Below, piece after piece: positions 34,791 to 44,170 of a DNA stretch of 64,000 bases. Every line of letters starts with the position of its first letter. Position 1 is the first letter of the stretch. The stretch is taken from contig SMMW01000042.1 in assembly GCA_004794655.1 (NCBI GenBank), positions 3,038,001 to 3,102,000 of the forward strand, written 5' to 3'. The notes below the pieces were generated by a model, which saw nothing but the letters and a program-made list of their open reading frames with translations, was not told the origin of the DNA and did no database searches. Made by a program: the position numbers and the translations under genes. Source of the DNA: Marisa cornuarietis (lineage: Eukaryota; Mollusca; Gastropoda; Architaenioglossa; Ampullariidae).

Positions 34791-36420
34791 TTAAACTATC
34801 TTTAAATGCACTTGAATGTGTTTGGAAAAATACACAGTTTAATCCCTGACGCAGAATTGTCATCTGTAGTTTTACTTCAAAGTAAAATAAAAATAAATAA
34901 ATAAATAAAACTCAAACACCACATAATTACCACTTTCACTAATACTGTGTTAACCAAATAAGTACAATTTTTATTCATATGCTTTGTAAATGAAACCAAG
35001 AAATCCGTACAATTAAATTACAAAAGTAAATTACTTCAATAAGCAATCTATATAAAGCTTAGCTTAAAAAAACTAAAAACTCTATTGAGTCGAGTTACAG
35101 TCCTTATGTCGCTAATTTCATGAAAAATATTTTTTGTTTTCCTTTGTGTGAAATGAAAAGATAGAAACGAAATTTGTGTGAGCACTGTACTTTTTGATAC
35201 CAAAGCAGTTTTAGTACAAACGCTGTTTTGATTTGATTTTACTACTTGCTAAACAATTTATTACTCTTGTAAAAGAAAAAAGGGAAACCACAGATCTGTT
35301 TATTTATCCAAATCGTGAAAACAAGTAAAAAGTAGATTTAATACAATAATAGAGATGAGGCAAGAAAGGGAAGTTTCATTATCATAATCTGATAACAGAT
35401 TTTTTGTCACTTTACATTTACTTTTTCTTCAGAGATTTTTTTTTAGTTTTTTTGTGGATTTTCATACTCCAAGCTGTGTCTCTCCCTTTTTACGTCCTTC
35501 TTTCTGTTTTGTCACTTTTATCAAAACTTACTCTGTCAATTTCTGTAAATAAAAGACTAGGTTGCTGGTAACATTTATTTCTGAATGTAGCTGATCATTT
35601 TTAAATGTGTCAGTTTTGCTGTAGGCAGCATTACTATGCACCATTAGCTGAAGGTTAGTGACACGTGTCTCTACGGCTACTTTTTCTTTGAAGCGTAAGC
35701 TAATTGAAACTCGTTAAACAGTAATTTTGTCTGCAAACGGGAGAATGTCCATGTGCGTGGCAACTTAGATAGCTCCTTTGATTTTTTTCTGATGAAATAG
35801 CAACCTCACATTATGGCCGACATTAGATCGTGCCGATCGATCACCGTGCGAAATTAAAGAAGAGAGAAGTCGGCATTTGGACACAAAGTCCAGGTATCGC
35901 AGCTAGATGGAATGGCACAGTTTTCACGACTGTATAATAAGGTCGCATTCCTTTCTTGGTGGCAGTCGTCTGGATGTCCAGAAATACTATGATTAAGGCA
36001 AGGGATTAGATGATTCAAGAATTACTTTCTAAATCTTCGTTCGCAAGGGAAGAAGACGTTGAAGCTGATTACTTGAACCTGAATGTCTGGTGACGATCGA
36101 AGATGTTTTATTGTCTGGTTTTCTCTCAGGCCCTGTCTGTATTGTGCTTCTGTCATTGTAACGTTTTGGGTGAATGCACTTATTAATGGATGCGAGCGTG
36201 AGTGTACATCTTCATGTAGCTACGCTCGCGGCACTCTTCTTCCTTTTTCAGACAAAAAGGGCAGGCCAACGATTCCAACATTTAATGTTCCAAAATAAAA
36301 GTAGAAATGAGATGACGAAAGGAATGGAGAGCAGTCTAGAACTAATATAACTGATTAATACAGAAAGTTAGGGCCCCCTTTTCTCAGGCAAATGTCACCT
36401 GCCACTTTGTCGTTTCAGTG
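34791..36420. other. AT-rich non-coding stretch
   Basis: Only an AAAT run at 34891-34908 and short poly-T tracts are visible. No coding motif continues from the LINE upstream. Confidence 0.5.
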
Positions 36421-36529
36421 GTCAGGTATATCCAAGGTAGGTGGACAACTTGCAGACAGGTTACACCTGGGTTGCTGACCAGCAAACTGTATCCAAGTCG
36501 AGTGTAAGTTTGCACAAGAAAGTCTACCC

Positions 36530-37545
36530 AAATTCAGGAATCATAATATGAACACAAGAGTAGATCCGGCGGAGTGAAGTGGACAACTGTCGACTCCGCG
36601 TTATCCTGTTCTTGCTGGAAGAGTGTCAGCTGAATCTTGTACAGCTTAGCGGTGCTTACACCCCAGTGTAAGCCAGTTGAAGCAGACTTACAGTTTCTAC
36701 CCTTGGTAGAGAGACCTCTGCGCCTGTTATGAATCGTCTGGTGGTGGTGGTGGTGGTGGTGGTGGTGGTGTGCAGGTCGGCCAACAAGACGAGCGTAAGA
36801 ATCACGAGTCACAATATAAATTCCCCCAGAACACAAGAGTATATCGTCGCCTGAAGATTAGTCTTGTTGGAGACGTCTCAGGCGGTTCGTAGTCAACCAG
36901 TTCCGTGTCTGTGTCAGACAGTTCCTGCGGGAAGGATGTTGGCTATATCCGACGCTCAGTTTAGCGGTGCCTACACCTAAGTGTAAGCAGGCTTCCAGTT
37001 CTACCCTTCGGTAGCAAGAGATGTCAGCGACCGTTGCAAGACGTCTGCTGATGGTGTGCAGGTCAAACTGACAGATCGACGCTCAATCTGGAGTACGGAT
37101 TGGGTGTGATTTCTTCCCAGTGCAAGCAGGATTCCATTTTCTACCCTTCTGTGAAGAGATATCGGCGTCCGTTATGAATGTCTGCAAGTGGTGTACAGGT
37201 CAGTCTACACTGACAGATCGTCACTGAATCTGAAGTACAGCTTAGGCATGCTCACTTCCCAATGCAAGCAGGCTTACAGTTTCTACCCTTCGGTAGAGAG
37301 AGAGAGAGATCAGCGTCCGTCATAATCGTCTGCTAATGGTGTGCAGGTCAGTCTACACTGACAGATCGTCGCTGAATCTGAAGTACAGCTTAGGCGTGCT
37401 CACTTCCCAATGCAAGCAGGCTTACAGTTTCTACCCTTCGGTAGAGATATATATATATATATATATCAGCGTCCGTCATAATCGTCTGCTAATGGTGTGC
37501 AGGTCAGTCTACACTGACAGATTGCCGCTGAAGGCCTGGGAAACG
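36530..37545. repeat. Satellite block, about 140-150-bp unit
   Basis: The word TTCTACCCTT recurs at about 36695, 36999, 37139, 37281 and 37429. The last three gaps are 140, 142 and 148 bp, and the first gap (304) is a double unit. Units share TGCAAGCAGGCTTACAG, GTCCGTCATAATCGTCTG, GTGTGCAGGTC and CACTGACAGATCG. The last two units are nearly identical; the first two differ more and form a longer repeat of about 300 bp. A GGT run interrupts unit 1 at 36739-36770. There is no coding content. Confidence 0.9.
36739..36770. repeat. GGT trinucleotide run
   Basis: About ten GGT units, read as poly-His on the reverse strand. It lies inside a satellite unit and is not a gene. Confidence 0.95.
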
Positions 37546-38110
37546 TTATCCCCGCTAACTTAATTCCCCGTCCACAGGTCTTGACCAATCGCATGCTAAG
37601 CAGCTGGGTCCTCCAGGTGATCGCCTAGCGACACTAGCTATGGCTACGTGGGATTCACGCCGATCAAATACATTAATTTACTTAGAAGAGTACTCGGCGT
37701 GGATTCTCACCTGATTTAGACCGTGTCGGGTACAGCTACACCACGCCGTGACGACTTACTCCGAAAATTAATTCTTCGTAACGAAGAAGTCTTCCATTCT
37801 TAGTTTCGTCATGGTGTGATGTAATACACAGGTCGGCGTCACACGCTCACGAGACTATTCAAGAACGTGCCGCTGTTCCACCCAGACTTTTGAATACTCA
37901 ATAAAATAAATAATAATAATAATAATAGTAAATGGGTTTGAGCCGCGAAACTTTACAGTCATGTTGCCATTTAAATATTATCAAGCTTAATATGTTACTC
38001 TTTTTAGCGAGTTTTTGTAATTAGGTTTTTGTTCCAGTATATTTGTTGATTTTGATCATTAAATTTTCAAGTGGACTGTGCTTCACTTTACCAGATATTG
38101 AAGGTGCTCA
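37546..38110. other. Non-coding stretch with small palindromes
   Basis: A 7-bp-arm hairpin (TTCTTCG TAA CGAAGAA) lies at about 37770-37790. An imperfect inverted repeat around GATTCACGCCGA / TCGGCGTGGATTC lies at about 37650-37710. An AAT run follows at about 37907-37927. It may be the edge of an unrecognised transposon. Confidence 0.45.
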
Positions 38111-38114
38111 CCAT

Positions 38115-38885
38115 CGCCCGGATTGTCCATCTTTTTTGGAGGAAATCATGCGAGAAACAATACTTGGTTATCGCGCCTCTTTGTCTATCGGTGGTAAGTC
38201 CATAGGCAATCTATGTTTTACAGACGACATAGATCTGATGAAAGGCTTCAACAGTGAACCGCAACCAACGGACAGACGAGTGCGTATGGAATGGAGACCA
38301 GAACTGACAAGAACAAAGTCATGGTTAATGACAACGGCAAAACAGATATCGAGATGAACAGAGTATGTAACTTTAAGTATTTGAGAGCTATCAATTTCAA
38401 CGGTGGCAGCTTCATGGGTGGCAGCATCAGGATAGTAACAGCACCAATGGCCATACTGGACACGAGATGGCGCAGCAATATAATCAGTTTAACTACCAAA
38501 TACAGATTGTACAAGTTCATTGTAGTTCCACTGCTGTTGTACGGCTATGAGACATGAACTGTTCTTGCAGATACGGAGAGGAGAATACAAGCAATAGTAA
38601 CCAAGTGTCTGAGGAGGTTGCTTCTCATCTACATGTAACGCAAAACCAACGCAGTACAGTTTCTACCTACTAGGCTACTAGGAACCCCCTTCTCCCAACA
38701 GTGAAGCCCCACAAACACGGCACGAACTTCTAAAACATTGCTTAATCTTTGAGGATTAAGGACGCAAAGAGGGACAGAGGAAAAATTAACTTGCAAACAT
38801 AAAGGAATAGTTTGGTCCTTTCATGCAGCACCTGTTCACCACCAAGGGACGAAACATGTCAGCCAAAGCGTTTAACCAGTTTACA
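38115..38885 (+). mobile_element. Decayed RTE-like LINE, C-terminal half of the reverse transcriptase
   Basis: Frame 1 reads FLEEIMRETILG, then LSIGGKSIGNLCFTDDIDLM. This covers the conserved palm, with the catalytic box FADD altered to FTDD. After a frameshift near 38290 the thumb reads DKNKVMVNDNGKTDIEMNRV, then FKYLRAINFNGG, then WRSNIISLTTKYRLYKFIVV and LLLYGYET. A stop in place of the usual Trp is followed by TVLADTERRIQAIVTKCLRR. The basic C-terminus at about 38770-38880 reads GQRKN-stop-LANIKE with TTKGRNMSAK. All blocks are in the order seen in RTE-type elements. The 5' half is missing. Confidence 0.9.
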
Positions 38886-39830
38886 ATTTTTCCCCTTTAG
38901 TCAGTTCTGGTTGACCATCAGATCCATTTTTTAAACTCGTCATAGGATGAATTAATGAATAAATAATGATGAGATATTAGAAACTATCACACAGGAGTAT
39001 GCAATATACAGTACGGAAACAAGGAAAGTCATTAGTTTGACAGTGGGGGACAAGCAAAAATCGTACACACGTACAGAAAGAGTAATTTCTTTGCTTTTCT
39101 GCCTGATTGTTATACATACCTACAAAAAGAAGTATTTTCTCTCTTTCTTTCCATCCGTCAACCAGCCTTTATGTCTTTTTAGCCCAGCCTGTCTGTCTGT
39201 CTGTCTGATATTTTTTGTTCCAGTCCTTTCTTTTGGACATATTCTAATTACACTTCTGAGTGCCAACAAAATCCTTTCAGCATTTTCAATTTCAGAGGAC
39301 AATGTTCATACATTGATCTGTCTACTGATTACACAGTGATGTGCAACATTGGTCTACAGAAAATACAACCGTATTTTGTATAGATTCACAACACAAAGTA
39401 CTGTTTTATCTACAATACCAACTTTAAGATCTAGTGTAACATCTATAGAAAAATAAGACAACTTTCTCTTAGTCATTTTTAGGGATATATAAAGAACTTT
39501 AACAAAAGTAGAATTTTCCCTCGAAAGATGTTAGTTGAGTGATAAATAGTTTTAGGACAAGACTGTTTTACAAATCGAATCTCATTACTTTGCTGGTCTC
39601 AGGAGAGTAGTCTTGGAATGAATGTGGGGAATATGACGAGCGGAAGTCAGAGAGAAGCCGTCTGTCGTCTCCTGACAATGTCAGCATCCTTTCTATCTTC
39701 TTTCTTTCTCTCTCTCTTTCTCTAACACACACACATACAAACATACATGCATACGTGTGTACATAAAGAAACACACATGTACGCATACACACTCACAGGG
39801 AGGGAGAAAAAATTTCTTAAAAGTAAACCT
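38886..39830. other. Non-coding stretch
   Basis: A CTGT run of four units lies at about 39191-39208, and TC plus CA/TACA-rich DNA at 39703-39790. No gene is seen. Confidence 0.5.
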
Positions 39831-39839
39831 TTTATTAAG

Positions 39840-39965
39840 GCAAACAATTTGCATTCCTGAAACAGCAGACACTGATCACAATTTAGTGCAAGCAGAAATA
39901 GGAAACACAAAAGTAAAGAAAGAACATAGTAAACAGAAGACGCAGTGCCCCGTAAATTTAGTTCC
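39840..39965 (+). mobile_element. Possible RTE endonuclease C-terminal scrap
   Basis: One frame reads ETADTDHNLVQAEIGNTKVK followed by KEHSKQKTQCPVNL. The order DH-LV-A plus a lysine-rich stretch resembles the end of the endonuclease domain of RTE-type LINEs (normally 'SDHxLV'). It lies about 1 kb beyond the RTE-like polymerase piece and would be out of order with it, so it would be a second fragment. Confidence 0.35.
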
Positions 39966-40730
39966 AACTTCGTCCCGATTTTTATTGAAACCAGATGCGA
40001 AACGTGGGGGTTGTTGTGAGGAAAATATATTTGGTCATATGTTCTCCGCCATTTCAAAATGTGCTGGTGCATTAAAGACCCCCAGACAAAAATAGGTGGT
40101 CGTGCAGTCTGCACTAACCTAAATGTCTGTTATCTCTACTCCCCCTCCCCGACTGACAAACCGGAAGACGCTCAAAGACCGACGCCGGCGCGGATGAGGA
40201 CCAGAATAAGACGATCACAGCTTCCGGTTCATGCATGACTTCCAATCGATGATGAATGGCGCTCAGCCAGAGTCGCCAAATGTGCTTATTGGGAACGCGA
40301 GACAACGTGTTGGGTCAGCTGTGAGACAACTTACATCATGAGTGGCATGACGGTTGTGATTATGATCTACACAAACAGGATACACATGAACATGGCAAAC
40401 ATAGAATAGTCTTAAATAACATATCGGACTTGTGTACTTGAACACTCTGCATATACATGTTTGTGTGCGCGCTAAAAATCACCAAAAAGACTGAGAGTGA
40501 AGGTATGTGTAGAAATCTTAAAATGGATTAAATCAAATCGCTTCTGACAGCAGAAAATGTAGAACGATGCTTGCATATAAACATATTTTTTCCGGGCAAC
40601 TCGTGACAGGACATTATGTTATCTCTTTGCGTGACACGAGACATAGTTGATCTCGTGGCGTGACTTGAGACGCACACTACATTGACACTTGACACGTTTA
40701 CTACGTCGTTACTTGACAAGAAATATTCCA

Positions 40731-40979
40731 GCTCAGCCTGCACCTAAACTGTGGAATGCCCTGCCATCATCATTGTCCACCATCACTTCATCAACCACCT
40801 TTCGAAAAAGACTGAAGACCCATTTGTTTGTTTAAAAGACGGACTTTAACAACCAAGTAACACTTCTGTCTTTATTTTTTACTTTCCTGTTGTTTTACTT
40901 ATTTATTTATTTTATTTTTTCTGTTTTTTGCTGCGCAATGAGCATTCTTTTGAATGGATACCTGCGCATTACAAATGGA

Positions 40980-41045
<66 letters not shown>
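40731..41045 (+). mobile_element. 5'-truncated CR1/L2-like LINE 3' end with ATC tail
   Basis: At 40731-40838 an uninterrupted frame reads AQPAPKLWNALPSSLSTITS then STTFRKRLKTHLFV and a stop. This is the usual C-terminus of CR1/L2/Jockey-group reverse transcriptases (APKLWNSLP..FK..LKTHLF). About 140 bp of T-rich 3' UTR follows and ends in TGCGCATTACAAATGGAC, like the 'GCGCTATATAAAT' ending known in this group. A run of about 21 ATC units (40981-41045) comes directly after it. The microsatellite is therefore best read as the grown LINE tail. It is the least damaged LINE piece in the window. Confidence 0.75.
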
Positions 41046-41237
41046 TGTGTACAAATGAATGCAAGCTGTACCTAGCTTTCTGTGTCTTCGTTTAATTTTG
41101 TTAAAAGTTGTTCTGCAGGGTTACTTAGACTGCTCTGAAATGGAGGTAACATTCAGTATGTGTTATAAAGACCTGCAATCGGTGTGAAAATGTTTACAAA
41201 CTCTCCATCACTGCATTTTGGAATGTAGGAATCGTCT

Positions 41238-41402
41238 ATGATCGTAATTATTATCAGTCCAGTTTCTATTAACCAGCCTGACTCTTCTGACCATTCATTT
41301 CCTATAAAAGCTGCTGGTGCTGCTGCTGCTGCTGCTGATGATGATGATGAGGAGGAGGAGGAGGAGGAAGACACTTCCATGTCCGGACATAAATGCAGAT
41401 GA
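41238..41402 (+). CDS. 54-residue ORF with Ala/Asp/Glu homopolymers (doubtful)
   Basis: The frame runs from ATG 41238 to TGA 41400. It reads MIVIIISPVSINQPDSSDHS, then FPIKAAG, then Ala6, Asp4, Glu7 and DTSMSGHKCR. The tracts come from a compound GCT/GAT/GAG microsatellite (41310-41369) in which each block differs from the next by one codon position. The reading frame is open on both sides of it. It may be a real exon with an amino-acid repeat, or a microsatellite that happens to be open. No homologue is recognised. Confidence 0.2.
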   Translation: MIVIIISPVSINQPDSSDHSFPIKAAGAAAAAADDDDEEEEEEEDTSMSGHKCR

Positions 41403-43490
41403 CAAAGAAATTGATTTTTTTTTGCTAAAGTAGTACTTGCATTGGCATACTATAATAGTTAACGTTTTTCTGAGTTTTAATTTGTAAACGGGCTTTTCGA
41501 AATACAACAAATACTGCATGAATAGTTGCTATAAATGTTTCGGAAATAACTGGTGTCTTGTTTTTAAGTTGAAAACACTATGCGCTTCTGATGCGGTTTT
41601 ACCTGTTCTCTCAACTCGCAAAATTAATTTCTCTCCCCTTTTCCAAAGTGTTTTATTATTCTGAACGATTTCTAATTCGCCTTTTCAAGTATCTAAAAGT
41701 AGATAAACATGATTACCTTGTTGTAAGCAATAGACTAAAATATTGATCTGACTACTTTCTTATTAGAACCGTTGTCCAGTTTTGGTTTTTGATGAGATCT
41801 CGAGCTGCATGGAGTTGATTGTCATGGTAGACGTGAGACTAGAAGGTCAGAGTTAAATCACGACAAGAAGCTGGAAAGGGTAGAGAAGATTGTTAGGGCG
41901 TTTGGTCTGCTGGAGGAAAGGTAAGGGCAGCAGGACCAGGTCGGTAAAAAGAAACTGGATTGACAATAATAACGGTTTTCAAACTGTTAAGTGTTTTAAG
42001 TTTTATAGCAGCTCGGCAAGGATAAATGAACTCAATTTCATTATTTGGTGCTTTTTCTACGGTTGTGGACACCATAGTCACTATGTCACCGCCTGGCCAA
42101 AGGTGAGGCTCAATGATTCCAGCACACATCAGGAGGCTAGAGATGACGATGCCCAGTAAAACGCATGGTGTTCGCACAGTGCTGTCTTACCACTTTGTCG
42201 CCATGGCAGCCTACGCTCTTCGCTACAAAAAAAAAAAAAAAAAAATGGAAGCCGCAAATTTTGCAAAACATTACATGTTCCATTGGCATAATTGCTAGTC
42301 AGATATCTCACAAAAGATGATCTTGAAAAGATTTCCGATGAAGTAAAGTAAAAAGATTACAAATTTCTGTTCTTCCAGCCTCACGTGTAAGTAGTGTTCA
42401 CCCTTAAAAGAAGAGAGCGGGAGAGACAGAAAGAAGGAAATGGTTTGTTGTGTAATTTTTAAGAAAAGCCTTCATAAAAATAAACCGCTTTCTCTTTCTC
42501 TGTGTACTCATCTATTAGTTTCCCCACGGCCTTTTTTATCGATCATTCCTTTATGTGTCTCGTATCTTTTCCTCTTTTTTGTTCATTTTTGTCTCTCATG
42601 TCCATTATCCTTTCCTTTACCCCTTTTTCTTCAGTCATCGGCTCACTGACTCTCCTTCATAAACTTCATCAGTGCTGGTCAGGTGACGCCATTTCGCGTG
42701 TCTTCTTCGGTTGTCAAGAGCAACCCAAGTTCTTGCAGCCAGCCGTGTGTATAATTCATGCTTCCCCTCTAGCTTTTTACTCGATATTTCCAGTCAACCA
42801 TAATAAGTCGTTTCGTTTACAAAAAACATAAAAGAGCGTGTTTCACAAGACTTGAATCCTTTAAAGCTGTGCACTGAGTATTCCAAGGCAGACTATGTCT
42901 TGACCTATCTCAGCTTTTATTACAGGGCTGAGACGCTTAGCCAATAAACTCCCACTTAAACATGACATAAGCAAGGTGTAAGCTTAGTGCCCTCAAATTA
43001 GCAAGAGTCGGCAAGTTGCTGCGTGCAGTCAATTTGCAGACAAAACATATTCGCTTGCTAGCTCACCACATTTTATTTTATTTTCAATGCCGATAATTTT
43101 GTAAGTGGTTATAATAAATGTCAGAAAATCACGTTTTTAAAAGAAAAAATACTGCAGATCTATTGGCGCTTTTTCTCGTGCCTTCTTGTCTTCATTTCTC
43201 AAGGTATTCTTACTTTCTTGTACTACCTTTTACTGTCTCTTGCCCCCGCGCGTACGTGTATGTATGTGACGTGGCTACTTCTCGTTGACCATATGTGAAT
43301 ATCTTTTAAAAAGCCTCCTTGATTGTGATTCCATTGAATCCTATTGTATTTAAGCCAACAGGATGTAGCTGTAAAGCTCCAAGATGTGAAGCTTACGACA
43401 GCTTTCAGTCCTGTGACCTTAAGTACCACCAATAAGAGGCTACAGGCCGTTTATTATTAAGCATCCGTACCATTCAAGGACTGGCAACAA
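41403..43490. other. Non-coding stretch
   Basis: A poly-A run of about 18 lies at 42227-42244, and T/C-rich DNA at 42485-42640 gives artefactual hydrophobic frames. The reverse-strand frame at 41893-42177 looks like a signal peptide but starts on GTG and has a stop just upstream. Confidence 0.5.
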
Positions 43491-44170
43491 GACTGAACAC
43501 AACACCACGTCTGAAAGAGAGAAAGAAGAAGAAGACGACAAAGCAGCAACAGAACAAGAAGCTACAAAGCAGCTACAGAAGATAGGAAATTAATTTGTCC
43601 ATCCAAAAAAACCGCGAGTTTTTTTTTAATATCATCTAGGCCCAGACGCTGTCTGTATTAGTGTGTGAAAGTGCTGCGGGTTGACTGTTCGTGCCAAGCT
43701 GCAGTTCGCCAACTCTCGGGTATTTTTTCCCCATGCGCCCTCGCCATCCGAATGCGCCCGAAGCGAGCTCTCCCGGGCCGACAGACGTGACCGCCAAATA
43801 CGTGTCACCAAGTGGATTCACCAAGAGCCTGTTCACAACGATTCACCCTCCCTCCAAAAAGCACAAGAAGCTGTTCAACATAAAAGCTCGCAGTGATCCC
43901 CCTTGACTCCTTTCGCTTCGTTTTTCCTTTCGTTACTCTCCTTTTATATCTCCCTCTTTTCTTTTTCTTTCTGTTTTCTTCCCATCATTTTTTTATCCTT
44001 CCCAATTTTGCTTTGTATATTTTCTGTTTGTATGTTTGTAAACCATCGACAGAACGAACAGTCATCCCCTAGGTTCTTATGTCATATGTTTTGTTCATCA
44101 TCTCCAAGTTAACTGCTTAAAAGTCGGTGTAACTTAACACTGATGACCAATAAAAGGTGGAGTTCAGTAC
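43490..44170 (+). other. Unrecognised segment: charged frame, overlapping ORFs, T/C-rich tract, polyadenylation signal
   Basis: From 43490 one frame is rich in Glu/Lys/Gln (EREKEEEDDKAATEQEATKQ). At 43680-43906 two overlapping 71-codon frames run in different phases. A T/C-rich tract follows to about 44010, then an AATAAA at 44151-44156 (CCAATAAAAGG). The order coding-like, T-rich, AATAAA could be the 3' end of a transcript or of a retroelement. I recognise no domain, so no gene is called. Confidence 0.25.

Noticed and set aside
40890..41075. Poly-histidine protein
   Set aside because: It is the translation of an ATC microsatellite at the end of a LINE 3' UTR.
41893..42177. Reverse-strand frame with a signal-peptide-like start (TPCVLLGIVISSLLMCAG)
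   Set aside because: The first codon is GTG, an in-frame stop lies a few codons upstream, and there is no convincing splice acceptor or homologue.
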